This document shows, piece after piece, positions 24,879 through 33,405 of a stretch of DNA of 35,306 nucleotides. The position numbers and the translations under genes were made by a program. Position 1 is the first letter of the stretch. Every line of letters begins with the position of its first letter. The notes beneath the pieces are model-generated. The model had not been told where the DNA came from. It was given only the letters and a program-made list of their open reading frames with translations, and ran no database searches. Origin of the DNA: Smithella sp. (lineage in GTDB: Bacteria; Desulfobacterota; Syntrophia; Syntrophales; Smithellaceae); the NCBI GenBank assembly GCA_030018675.1, contig JASEHT010000005.1:1-35306 (forward strand), written 5' to 3'.

Positions 24879-26195
24879 GTGAAAAAATCGTTTTTCTGTC
24901 TCATTTCTGTTTTGATGACCGCGCTGGTCTTGCTTGCCTTTGCTTTACCGGCATCGGCGCGGGAATACACGCTGGAAGAAATTTATCAGGAAGCACTGAG
25001 AAATTCAGATATCATCAAGGTGGCACGGGAAAATCTTTATGTCTCGCAACTCGGAAAAGACAAGGCCCGGTCGCTCCTGATTCCAAGGGTTACCGCTTTT
25101 GGCACGTACAACCGTTTTTCGGAACGAAAGTCCACCGACACCGGCATCATGATTCAACCGGATGAGGCAGGAACCTGGGGCGTGCGTGCTGACCAATCTT
25201 TTTCGATGAGCGCTCGTGAACTAGACGCTTATAAAATAGCCGGCCAGTCCATCACAAAAAGTGAATATGAACTGGAAACGATTAAAGAGGACTTTGTCTT
25301 GGCGGTCGCTTCGTCTTATTTCGATGTGTTGAGAGCCAGAAAAGCTCTGGATATCGCCGCGGCGAATTTTTTCCGTTTAATCCAGTATCGCGAATCGGTG
25401 GAAAAAAGAGTGAAGGTGGGAGAACTGACCAGAACGTCGCTGTTGCGCGCTGAAGGAGAGCTTTCCGGCGCGCGTTCCGATTATGTCAAGGCGGAAAACG
25501 CCGTGAAACTTTCCCGCGCGGCTCTTATCCGCCTGACGGCCGTTGAAGAGGATTTCACGCTCAGTGAATCGTTATCCGGCCTGGACGAGGATGCTTCCAT
25601 CGAGGAAATGATGAACGTTGCCCTTCAGTCAAGGCCTGATCTGAAAAGTTACGATATGCAGGTTCAGATCTCTGAAAAGCAGATAAAATATGCACGGGGT
25701 GCTTTCTGGCCCAACGTGAATCTTTTTGCCCTGTATCAGGGAATGGATCAGAGCCCCGCCTCGCTGACGCTCAACAGAGAAAGCACGCTGGCCGGCGTTG
25801 CGTTGAATTTTCCTTTTTTTGAAGGTGGTTTGAGGGTTGCCGAACTCAAAGAGGCCGAGGCCCGAAAAAGGCAGAGCCAATTACTTTATGACGATTTGAT
25901 AAAAAATGTTGATATTGAACTGAAAAGCGCCTATCTGGATTTACAGACCCAGAAGAGTGTTGTCAGTTTTCTGGAAGCCCAACTCGACTTCGCCCGCGAT
26001 AATTACAAAGCCGTTTTAAGGCAGTTCGAAAACGGACTGGTTACCAGCCTCGATGTGATGGACGCCAATACCCTGCTTGTCACAGCGGAAAGAAATCTCT
26101 CGGAAGCTTCATATAGTTATCAGCTTGCCTGCCTGAAGGTTAAAAATTCCAAAGGCACGTTGCTGCAATTTATCACCGCCGGTCATTCAAAATGA
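24879..26195 (+). CDS. TolC-family outer-membrane factor (second copy)
   Basis: Also 438 aa, with a GTG start after AAAGGA. A signal peptide (MKKSFFCLISVLMTALVLLA, cleaved near ASARE) precedes OEP repeats: LEEIYQEALRNSDIIKVARE, RSLLIPRVTAFGTYNRFSER, and ARGAFWPNVNLFALYQGMDQ with NFPFFEGGLRVAEL. It shares the overall plan with the first copy, but most residues differ, so this is not a recent duplication. It lies 35 bases before the adaptor gene. Two successive outer-membrane factors for one pump are unusual; they may form alternative channels, a mixed trimer, or serve another pump elsewhere. Confidence 0.9.
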   Translation: MKKSFFCLISVLMTALVLLAFALPASAREYTLEEIYQEALRNSDIIKVARENLYVSQLGKDKARSLLIPRVTAFGTYNRFSERKSTDTGIMIQPDEAGTWGVRADQSFSMSARELDAYKIAGQSITKSEYELETIKEDFVLAVASSYFDVLRARKALDIAAANFFRLIQYRESVEKRVKVGELTRTSLLRAEGELSGARSDYVKAENAVKLSRAALIRLTAVEEDFTLSESLSGLDEDASIEEMMNVALQSRPDLKSYDMQVQISEKQIKYARGAFWPNVNLFALYQGMDQSPASLTLNRESTLAGVALNFPFFEGGLRVAELKEAEARKRQSQLLYDDLIKNVDIELKSAYLDLQTQKSVVSFLEAQLDFARDNYKAVLRQFENGLVTSLDVMDANTLLVTAERNLSEASYSYQLACLKVKNSKGTLLQFITAGHSK

Positions 26196-26230
26196 ATACT
26201 GATCGGTTTCATTTCAGGAGGATGTAGAGA

Positions 26231-27352
26231 ATGAATTCAAACCACTGCTTCAAGACGCCCCCAACAGTTGTTTACGGGAAATCAAAATGGATGTTCTTGA
26301 TTTTGATCTCGGCTATTTCCCTGTCCTTTTTCTTAGTATCCTGCGGGAAAGAAAAGAAGGTCGAGGCGGAGAATCTGATCAATGTGGCGGTTGTCCCGGC
26401 TGAAACAAAGACCATTCAAAATTATATCGCGACAACGGGAACGCTGAATGCAGATGAGGAGGTCACGGTAAGTTCCGAGGTTGATGGAATCGTCAAAATC
26501 ATAAGGGCGCGGGAGGGATTTCCCGTCGCTGCGGGTGCCGTGATGGCTGAAATTAACGCCGTGGATTATCTGCTGGATACGAAACGCTCGGAAGCGGCGC
26601 TCAAGCAGGCGGAAGCGAATATGGCCAATGTGAAAGCCGAGTATCAGAGAAAAGAATCTCTTTTTAAAGAGGAATTGATTACCAAGCAGCAGTTTGACGA
26701 TCTGTCCATGCGAGTGGCCTTGGCCGAGGCGGATGTATCGAGAGCGAAGGCGGCGCTGGAAACATCCCGGGAGAGACTTGCCCGCACCAGAATCTACGCG
26801 CCCATGAGCGGTCTGGTGAAGGAAAGAAGAATTTCCGTCGGCGACTATGTGCGCAACAGCTCTCCGCTGTTTCAACTCATCAAGGTGGACTCGCTGAAAC
26901 TGAATTTCACCGTTGGGGAAAAGGACACGGCCGCCCTGAAAACAGGGCAAAAGGTAATCTTTACCGTCGATTCTTTCCCGGAGAGAACGTTTGAAGGCAG
27001 TGTCAGTATGCTTTATCCGCACGTGGAAGAGAGAACCAGAACCCTGCAGGCGGAAGCCTTGGTTCCTAACCCGGGACATTTGCTCAAGCCGGGATTGTTC
27101 GCCCGTGTCACCATTCAAACGGACGCGCCGAGAGATGCCCTGGTCGCGCCCTCGAATGCACTGCTTTATGACGGAAACATCATTCGCGTTTTTATTGCCG
27201 AGGGAGATATTGCCCGTGAAAGAGTCGTCAAGGTTGGGATTCCTTACGGCGAGTCCGTGGAAATTGTCGAAGGATTGAAGCAAGGTGAGCAGATTGTCGT
27301 TGTGGGACAAAGCAATCTCACGGAAGGTGTAAAACTTAATGTGGCTCGCTGA
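26231..27352 (+). CDS. RND periplasmic adaptor lipoprotein
   Basis: The membrane-fusion subunit of the efflux pump, 373 aa. It starts with AGGAGG nine bases upstream. The N-terminus carries a lipobox (FFLVSC, Cys38), so it is probably an inner-membrane-anchored lipoprotein. The order is then: half-lipoyl (VDGIVKIIRAREGFPVAAGA), alpha-hairpin (~100-165, AALKQAEANMANVKAEYQRK), second half-lipoyl (TRIYAPMSGLVKERRISVGD), beta-barrel (LKLNFTVGEKDTAALKTGQK) and membrane-proximal domain (VKVGIPYGESVEIVEGLKQG). It overlaps the pump gene by 14 bases. It links the RND pump to one or both TolC-type channels. Confidence 0.92.
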   Translation: MNSNHCFKTPPTVVYGKSKWMFLILISAISLSFFLVSCGKEKKVEAENLINVAVVPAETKTIQNYIATTGTLNADEEVTVSSEVDGIVKIIRAREGFPVAAGAVMAEINAVDYLLDTKRSEAALKQAEANMANVKAEYQRKESLFKEELITKQQFDDLSMRVALAEADVSRAKAALETSRERLARTRIYAPMSGLVKERRISVGDYVRNSSPLFQLIKVDSLKLNFTVGEKDTAALKTGQKVIFTVDSFPERTFEGSVSMLYPHVEERTRTLQAEALVPNPGHLLKPGLFARVTIQTDAPRDALVAPSNALLYDGNIIRVFIAEGDIARERVVKVGIPYGESVEIVEGLKQGEQIVVVGQSNLTEGVKLNVAR

Positions 27353-30300
27353 TACATCCGTCAAAAGACCCGTTTTTGCCACGATGGTCATTCTGGCCCT
27401 TGTGGTGCTGGGCATTGTCAGTTACCCGTCCATCGGCGTGGATCTTTTTCCCAAGATCGATTTTCCGATTGTTACGGTTACCACCACATTGAAGGGCGCC
27501 AGTCCTGAAGTCATGGATGTGGATGTCACCGACCGTATCGAAGGCGCTCTCAACACCATCAACGGCGTCAAAAGCATCATGTCCATCAGCACGGAAAGCG
27601 CTTCGCGCACGGTGGTGGAATTTGTTCTGGAGCGCGACATCGACCAGGCTGTTCAGGATGTGCGCGAGAAAATTTCACTCATCCGGCAGCAACTGCCGGC
27701 CGACATTGACGAGCCGCGCATTGCCAAGGTCGATCCCGATGCGTCGCCGATTATGACCATGAATCTTTCCGGCGAACGTTCCGTGCGCGATCTATCCACC
27801 TACGCCGACGAAGTATTGAAGGAGCAGCTCCAGCGTATCAGCGGCGTCGGCGACGTTATCTTTTACGGAATGCGTCTCCGGCAGGTGCGCATAGGACTCG
27901 ATGCCGCCAGAATGCGCGCCTATCAGGTTGCCCCCAACGATGTTGTCATCGCCCTGCAACGGAAAAACATCGAACTGCCGGGCGGACGCATCGAAACGAA
28001 AACCCGGGAATACACCGTGCGCATCAAGGGAGAGATCCCGTCCATTCCCGACTTCAACGATTTGATTATCAGTTATTACAATGGCGCGCCGGTGCGCATC
28101 AAGGACATCGGCCAGGCCGAAGACAGCATCGAAGAAAAACGAACCATCGCGCGGTTCAACGGCGTTCCGGCGGTTGGAATGGCCATACAGAAACAGTCGG
28201 GCACCAACACGGTGGAAGTGGCCAACCGGGTCAAGCAGGAAGTGGAACAGATCAACAAAACGCTGCCTCCGGGAATGAAGATCAGCTTCGCCATGGATCA
28301 ATCGGTTTTCATTGTCCGCTCGATCAACGAAGTGCAGTTCCATCTGATTGTCGGCGGCCTTTTCGCGATTTTCGCGGTTTTTCTTTTCCTGAAAAATGTG
28401 CGCACGACTTTAATCAGCGCGGTGGCTTTACCCGTGTCGGTCATTTCGACATTTGCGCTGATCAATTTTTTTGATTTCACGTTTAACAATATGACGATGC
28501 TGGCCCTGACGCTCTCTGTCGGTTTGCTCATAGACGACGCCATCATTGTCATTGAAAACATCTACCGCCACGTGGAAGAAGGGATGGCGCCTATGGAGGC
28601 GGCGAAGTTTGCCACGTCCGAAATCGGTCTTGCCGTTATGGCGACGACATTCGCGATCGTGGCCATTTTCCTGCCCGTCGCTTTCATGAAGGGCATCATC
28701 GGCAGATTCTTCCTCCAGTTCGCGCTGACGATCATCTTCGCCATTCTGGTTTCCCTGCTGGTGTCGTTCACGCTGACGCCGATGATGGCGTCCATTTTCC
28801 TGAAACCGAAAACCATGATGCGCCGTCCATCCGCATCCGGCGAGATTTCCGATGTTGTTGTCCGCCGATCGTTCTGGCAAAAGGCGGGAGATGTTCTGGA
28901 AAACTACTATAAAAGGCTGGAGATGTTTTATCGCCGCGTCCTTGAATTTTCGCTTCGATACAGAAAAACAATGCTTGTGGGAACCATCGGCGTTTTCGGC
29001 CTCAGTCTGCTGATCATGGTGTACGGGCTGGACAAGGAATTCATACCGCCGGAAGACCAGGGCATTTTTCTGGTCCGGATGGAGGCTCCGATAGATTATT
29101 CCGTGGACAAGGTAGCCGAATATTTCAGCGGCACCGAGGACATGATGCGGTCCGTCCCCGAAATCAAGTCCGTTTTCTTCGTGCAGGGATACGGCGGGTA
29201 TCACAATCGGGTTTTGATGGTCATCAATCTTACCCCCAAAAAGGAACGCAAAAGGACGCAGGAAGACATTAAAAAACTGGCGCGTCAGAAATTAAGACAG
29301 ATTCCGGGGATGAAGGTATCCGCCGAGGATATTTCGGTTATCGGTGGCGGCCAGAGGCAGGTGCCGATTCAATACAGCATCCGGGGGCAGGATCTCGACA
29401 CCCTGCAGACCTACGCGAAAAAAATATCGGATGAGTTTTCCAAACTGCCGGGAATCGTGGATGTGGATACGTCCCTGGAGGTCGGCAAACCGGAATTCGA
29501 AGTTTATATCGACCGGGACCGGGCGGCCGATCTGGGCGTGGACGTGGCGACCGTTGCCGAAGCCATCAATCTGCTCATCAGCGGCGAACTGGATATCGGT
29601 CGCTATAAAGACGAGCAGAAAGGCAAGCGCTATGACATACGGATGCGTCTGAATCCCGAAGACCGCGATAGCGCCGCGGCGCTGGAAAGGATTTACGTGC
29701 GCGCCGGAGACGGCAAGCTGGTGGAACTTTCCAATGTCGTGAATGTCAGAGAAGGCGTCGGTCCCAGCGTCATTAACCGGGTTGACCGGCAGCGGGCGAT
29801 CACGATTTTTGCTTCTCTGGAAGGCAAGGCTCTTGGAACGGCGCAAAACGAACTCGATACGATAACCGCGAAAATTCTGCCCCCGGGCTACCTGACCAAG
29901 TCCATGGGCATGGCCGATGTCATGACAGAATCTTTTACCTATCTGCTTTTTGCGCTGCTTCTGGGCATCGTCATGGCCTACATGATTCTGGCCTCGCAGT
30001 TTGAAAGCTTCGTTCATCCGTTCACGGTCCTGCTGTCTATGCCGCTTTCCTTTATCGGTGCCTTCGGGGCCCTGTTTATCACCGGCAAGACGTTCAACGT
30101 TTTCAGCATGATCGGGTTGATTCTGCTGATGGGTCTGGTCAAGAAAAACGCCATCTTGCTTGTGGATTACACCAATGTTCTGCGTGAACGCGGAATGTCC
30201 CGGCGCGAGGCGATTCTGCAGGCCGGTCCCGTTCGGATGAGGCCGATTCTAATGACCACATTCGCGATGATTTTCGGTATGATGCCGATTGCGCTGGCCG

Positions 30301-30461
30301 TCGGGGAGGGCGCGGAAACCCGTTCTCCTATGGGCATCGCGGTGATCGGCGGATTGCTCACGTCGCTGATTCTCACGCTGGTTGTCGTGCCGGCGGCTTA
30401 TGACATATTCGACGACTGGCAGGAACATTTCAAAAAATGGCGCGCGAAAAAAGCGGCTTGA
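27339..30461 (+). CDS. RND efflux pump, inner-membrane transporter
   Basis: A 1040-aa proton-driven exporter of the AcrB/MexB (HAE-1) type with 12 transmembrane helices and two large periplasmic loops. The N-terminus is typical (MWLADTSVKRPVFATMVILA). The proton-relay pair is intact in TM4 (GLLIDDAIIVIEN, Asp399 and Asp400) and the lysine in TM10 (LMGLVKKNAILLVDYTN, Lys935/936). The substrate-loop region begins VDLFPKIDFPIVTVTT. It lacks the metal-RND signature in TM4 that defines CzcA-type pumps, so drugs, detergents, solvents or lipids are likelier substrates than metals, but the substrate cannot be read. It overlaps the adaptor gene by 14 bases, indicating coupled translation. Confidence 0.95.
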   Translation: MWLADTSVKRPVFATMVILALVVLGIVSYPSIGVDLFPKIDFPIVTVTTTLKGASPEVMDVDVTDRIEGALNTINGVKSIMSISTESASRTVVEFVLERDIDQAVQDVREKISLIRQQLPADIDEPRIAKVDPDASPIMTMNLSGERSVRDLSTYADEVLKEQLQRISGVGDVIFYGMRLRQVRIGLDAARMRAYQVAPNDVVIALQRKNIELPGGRIETKTREYTVRIKGEIPSIPDFNDLIISYYNGAPVRIKDIGQAEDSIEEKRTIARFNGVPAVGMAIQKQSGTNTVEVANRVKQEVEQINKTLPPGMKISFAMDQSVFIVRSINEVQFHLIVGGLFAIFAVFLFLKNVRTTLISAVALPVSVISTFALINFFDFTFNNMTMLALTLSVGLLIDDAIIVIENIYRHVEEGMAPMEAAKFATSEIGLAVMATTFAIVAIFLPVAFMKGIIGRFFLQFALTIIFAILVSLLVSFTLTPMMASIFLKPKTMMRRPSASGEISDVVVRRSFWQKAGDVLENYYKRLEMFYRRVLEFSLRYRKTMLVGTIGVFGLSLLIMVYGLDKEFIPPEDQGIFLVRMEAPIDYSVDKVAEYFSGTEDMMRSVPEIKSVFFVQGYGGYHNRVLMVINLTPKKERKRTQEDIKKLARQKLRQIPGMKVSAEDISVIGGGQRQVPIQYSIRGQDLDTLQTYAKKISDEFSKLPGIVDVDTSLEVGKPEFEVYIDRDRAADLGVDVATVAEAINLLISGELDIGRYKDEQKGKRYDIRMRLNPEDRDSAAALERIYVRAGDGKLVELSNVVNVREGVGPSVINRVDRQRAITIFASLEGKALGTAQNELDTITAKILPPGYLTKSMGMADVMTESFTYLLFALLLGIVMAYMILASQFESFVHPFTVLLSMPLSFIGAFGALFITGKTFNVFSMIGLILLMGLVKKNAILLVDYTNVLRERGMSRREAILQAGPVRMRPILMTTFAMIFGMMPIALAVGEGAETRSPMGIAVIGGLLTSLILTLVVVPAAYDIFDDWQEHFKKWRAKKAA

Positions 30462-30515
30462 TGGTGTTCCTGAAACGCGAAAAACATTAAATACGTTGCA
30501 TGATGAGGTGCGAAT

Positions 30516-30809
30516 ATGAAAATGTTCATGGTTTTGTATTCCGAAGCATCCGATGAGATGATTCTTGACGCTTTCAAAAAGTCGGGATTCAAGGCGTACA
30601 CCAAAATGTGCGGCTTGATGGGCGAAGGCGAGGAAACCGAACCGAAATTGGGCACGCACTGCTGGCCGGGCAATAACAATGCTCTGCTGCTGGCGGTGAG
30701 CGATGAGAAAATTCAGACAATGTGCGACCTGGTGAAGAAATTAAAGGAGGAAAATCCCCGCGCGGGTTTGAGGGCGTTTACGTTTCCGCTCGAAGAGGAA
30801 TGCGTTTGA
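30516..30809 (+). CDS. PII-like protein linked to the RND pump
   Basis: A 97-aa protein with a ferredoxin-like fold pattern (MKMFMVLYSEASDEMILDAF, then THCWPGNNNALLLAVSDEKI and LKKLKEENPRAGLRAFTFPLE). It resembles the PII-like groups found next to RND efflux genes rather than classical GlnB: the T-loop tyrosine and the ATP-site motifs of GlnB are missing. Four cysteines (residues 32, 49, 69 and 96) are unusual for its size. A role as a small trimeric sensor modulating the pump is an inference. The start is supported by GAGG seven bases before ATG. It lies 54 bases after the pump gene as the last gene of the operon. Confidence 0.6.
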   Translation: MKMFMVLYSEASDEMILDAFKKSGFKAYTKMCGLMGEGEETEPKLGTHCWPGNNNALLLAVSDEKIQTMCDLVKKLKEENPRAGLRAFTFPLEEECV

Positions 30810-30904
30810 TATCATCCGCATATAGCGGGATTATTTAAGCAGTGTGAAATAAAACGACGTCCAATTTTTCGCCGTTGCCATAAATCAAAAGATTTAAAAT
30901 CCTT

Positions 30905-32215
30905 TCAATCCATGTGCTCGAACGATGAAGCGGCGGGCTGCTTACCCAGAAGAACCATTCCGAAATGTTCGTATTTTTCGCCGGTCTTCGGGTGAATGTC
31001 ATGCCAGCGCGCGAGAAATTCCCGTTCACGCAGCCAGGTGCGCCGCACGGAGGAAGGATCTTCAAAAAGCAGCATACCCTTGTTCAGCCCGATGATAATC
31101 GCGTAATGACCATTTTCCCAGTTGCGCCGCCAGTCGTCCAGCGTCATGATGCGGTCGGCCCACGCCTGCAAAAGAACAATCACCGGTGTTCCTTCGTCCA
31201 CGTGCTGTTTGACCTGCTTGAGCGACCAGTTGGTGCCGGAGTTCACGGCGAAACCGTACTGTTTGGCCACCCTGATCACATCTTCAGGCGGCGTGCCTTC
31301 TTCGGTGGTTCCCAGCGCCGCAATCAGTTCGTCGTGGCCGACATCTTCCCCGTAATAATGCATGACGGTTTGCAGCGCTCTCGGGCCGCAGTCATAATTG
31401 TAGAGTTGCGTGCCGGTATGCAGGTTGATCATTTTTATTTTACGTGATTCATCGAGAAATTGAACGGTTTGAACCAGCGACTCGGCAAAAGCGCGGCGCA
31501 GCCGGTTGATCTGGGTGATGTCCGGCGTTCCGTCCTCATTTCTGAATAAACGTTCGTTGGTTTCCTGAATGAAAGCGGGAGTCCGCGCGCCGATGCGTTT
31601 GATATCGTTTACGCAGTGCGCGGCGCACACGTGGCCATGGACTTTAAAGTATTCGGATTCGTTGACGGTGACCAGAACGTCGGGCAGGCGGCTGCGGAGT
31701 TCCTCGGCGTATGTTTCCACAATAATATCGGGGCAATAATAAAGAGGTTTTTCATCACGGTCCGTCTGTTGAAAATTCATCAGTTCGATTTGATTTTCCC
31801 CCACGCCACGGGCGGTGACGGTGGAATGTCCGTCCAGCAGAAGTCCCGCCCCGGCGGCAATGGCTTCTTCTATCCGGCGATGGAACGGTTTGAGATATTT
31901 GTCGGACAAGCCTTTGCGCATGGCTTTCGTGGGTTCGAAGCCCGGCCGGTATACATTGCGGCCGTGAATGTCCACGAGGGGCACACATTGTTCGATGTCG
32001 TCGGGATCGCGATTGGCCTCGAGCAAAATGCTGCAATAAGGGAATGTAATCTGACGGTTGCCCAGAATATCGCGGAAGTCGTAAAGCCAGTGGGTGTACC
32101 AGTCGATATTTTTCAGCAGCGCAGGAAAATCCCCTGAAAGATCATCCAGAAAAATTTCAGCCGGAACAGTGATTCCGCTGTGCGGAACAACAACCAGAAT
32201 ATCGGATCCGTTCAT
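30905..32215 (-). CDS. N-formylglutamate amidohydrolase fused to C39 peptidase-like domain
   Basis: A 436-aa fusion when started at MNGSDILVVVPHSG, which has AAGGA nine bases upstream; the ORF track start 17 residues earlier has no good site. Residues ~1-250 match the N-formylglutamate amidohydrolase family: VVPHSG, LLEANRDPDDIEQCVPLVD, GLLLDGHSTVTARG and TPAFIQETNERLFRNEDG. Residues ~265-430 look like a papain-fold C39-type peptidase domain: YNYDCGPRALQTVMHYYGED (Cys276), NGHYAIIIGL (His370) and LLFEDPSS (Asp386), the expected triad order. There is no signal peptide and no transmembrane segment, so it is probably cytoplasmic. The combination suggests coupled amide-bond hydrolysis on a formyl- or acyl-peptide-like substrate; this is inference. 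Confidence 0.8.
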   Translation of the reverse strand: MNGSDILVVVPHSGITVPAEIFLDDLSGDFPALLKNIDWYTHWLYDFRDILGNRQITFPYCSILLEANRDPDDIEQCVPLVDIHGRNVYRPGFEPTKAMRKGLSDKYLKPFHRRIEEAIAAGAGLLLDGHSTVTARGVGENQIELMNFQQTDRDEKPLYYCPDIIVETYAEELRSRLPDVLVTVNESEYFKVHGHVCAAHCVNDIKRIGARTPAFIQETNERLFRNEDGTPDITQINRLRRAFAESLVQTVQFLDESRKIKMINLHTGTQLYNYDCGPRALQTVMHYYGEDVGHDELIAALGTTEEGTPPEDVIRVAKQYGFAVNSGTNWSLKQVKQHVDEGTPVIVLLQAWADRIMTLDDWRRNWENGHYAIIIGLNKGMLLFEDPSSVRRTWLREREFLARWHDIHPKTGEKYEHFGMVLLGKQPAASSFEHMD

Positions 32216-32370
32216 AATAGGATGTCCTTGTTTGTTCAAACGTGAAACAAGCGTCTTCAATGACATTTTCCAGATAATGCATTTTACACCTTTTCTTATG
32301 GTTTGAGAAATAAAAAGATAACCGGTAGGCCGGCTGGTAAAACAATAAGAATATTAGTGTATTGCGAGTT

Positions 32371-32400
32371 CGAGGCGGAAGAATTTCCTCTTCCGCCTCG
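32371..32400. terminator. Perfect 12-bp hairpin without U-tract
   Basis: CGAGGCGGAAGA-ATTTCC-TCTTCCGCCTCG is a perfect inverted repeat. It lies 20 bases past the stop of the exported 261-aa gene and upstream of the amidohydrolase/peptidase gene on the same strand. With no T-run it may be a processing or stabilising structure, or a terminator that does not follow the usual form. Confidence 0.5.
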
Positions 32401-32420
32401 CACCGAGATTGGCTGAATAA

Positions 32421-33206
32421 TTAGCGCCGACGGGGCGGAGGCGGCGCGTAACCGTCGTTTTCCCAAAGCCGGTTGTAGGAATAATCGCAGGTTCCGCAGC
32501 AAGGGATGATGTTCATTTTGCAGAGGGTTTTCCGCCATTCATACTTGATCAGAATGGATTCCACGGCTTTCTTTTCGGGATCGAATTGGACGCTGTAGGA
32601 AGGCGAATATTCTTCCCGGCCGTAGCCGGTGCCGGCGCTTTCCGAAGCCCTGGATTTATCCTGAAGGGAAGGCGCCGGTTTATCCCGTAGTAATTCGTTT
32701 GGAGACCTGAAGACGGAGTCATTCCGAATAGGCTGGGGACGCTGAATTTCCGGGAAAACGGCGAGGGCAATCACGCCCATGGCGGATTCATCGCCGAAAG
32801 CGGCGGCGTAAGAATCGGGGACATCGGTAAAATAAAAGCGGTTGACCTTGTCCTGAGCGCTGCGCCATCCGGAAAATTCGTTCGTGGAATAGGGATCGAT
32901 GACGTACATTCTTTCCGTATTTTTCAGCCAGGATTTCTTGCCGGAGATGATGTTTCTTCCATCAACCGCAATCACCACGCCGACCCGGCGGTTGAGCTTG
33001 TTGCGCACCACAATCCGGTAATGGTCGCCTTTGACGGCTTCGGCATACACTTTTTTGAGATCGTGTCGGACCTTGGCCGTATAAAAAGGGATCGACCTGC
33101 CGTTATCAGTCACAACGCTTACGTCTAGGGCATCGCCGATGGTGGCCGCCGCGCTGAGCCCTGCCCACATCAATACAATCAAACACACGGATAATAATTT
33201 TTTCAT
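32421..33206 (-). CDS. Exported protein of unknown function, likely ECF target
   Basis: A 261-aa secreted protein when started at MKKLLSVCLIVLMWAGLSAA, which has a perfect AAGGAGG site; the ORF track start is 29 residues too early. A signal peptide (1-20) precedes a ~130-residue conserved-looking domain: YAEAVKGDHYRIVVRNKLNR, VVIAVDGRNIISGKKSWLKN, and VNRFYFTDVPDSYAAAFGDE. After this comes a Pro/Ser/Arg-rich linker and a C-terminal part with MNIIPCCGTCDYSYNRLWEN and a PPPPRRR tail. I do not recognise the family. Its promoter matches the sigma-E type, and the divergent neighbour is an ECF sigma factor, so it is probably induced by envelope stress. Confidence 0.75.
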   Translation of the reverse strand: MKKLLSVCLIVLMWAGLSAAATIGDALDVSVVTDNGRSIPFYTAKVRHDLKKVYAEAVKGDHYRIVVRNKLNRRVGVVIAVDGRNIISGKKSWLKNTERMYVIDPYSTNEFSGWRSAQDKVNRFYFTDVPDSYAAAFGDESAMGVIALAVFPEIQRPQPIRNDSVFRSPNELLRDKPAPSLQDKSRASESAGTGYGREEYSPSYSVQFDPEKKAVESILIKYEWRKTLCKMNIIPCCGTCDYSYNRLWENDGYAPPPPRRR

Positions 33207-33252
33207 AGTTTCCTCCTTGGGATTTTGTCGGCTTTTGATTGCCGTTTGCCTT

Positions 33253-33282
33253 TTAGACAAAATCAACGGCAAAAAAGTTCCC
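33253..33282 (-). promoter_or_regulatory. Sigma-E-type (ECF) promoter of the exported protein gene
   Basis: Minus-strand GGGAACTT (33275-33282), a 16-base spacer, then GTCTAA (33253-33258). This matches the GGAACTT-N16-GTCTAA form of RpoE-type promoters. The start near 33246 leaves a leader of ~40 bases to the ATG at 33206. Confidence 0.7.
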
Positions 33283-33323
33283 GATTTTTTCATAGACTTT
33301 ATTGTGGCATAGGGCCGGAGGAC

Positions 33324-33351
33324 TTAACTGCTTAAAAACAATGAATATAAA
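33324..33351 (+). promoter_or_regulatory. sigma70-like promoter of the ECF sigma gene
   Basis: TTAACT (33324-33329), 16 bases, TATAAA (33346-33351). It suggests basal housekeeping expression of the sigma/anti-sigma pair. No sigma-E-type signature was found on this strand. Confidence 0.45.
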
Positions 33352-33405
33352 ACAATATTATGGTAAATTGCGGACCCGGAAGCGATTTAAAGGGGAACAA
33401 AAGTA

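Noticed and set aside
26333-27415. Minus-strand 360-aa ORF
   Set aside because: Antisense to the adaptor gene, which has a clear lipobox, lipoyl and barrel motifs.
28428-29204. Minus-strand 258-aa ORF rich in His and Arg
   Set aside because: Antisense to the RND pump gene; composition typical of a shadow frame.
30814-30835. Small hairpin ATCCGC-ATATA-GCGG after the PII-like gene
   Set aside because: Stem of four bases and a broken T-run; too weak to call a terminator, though the efflux operon must end near here.
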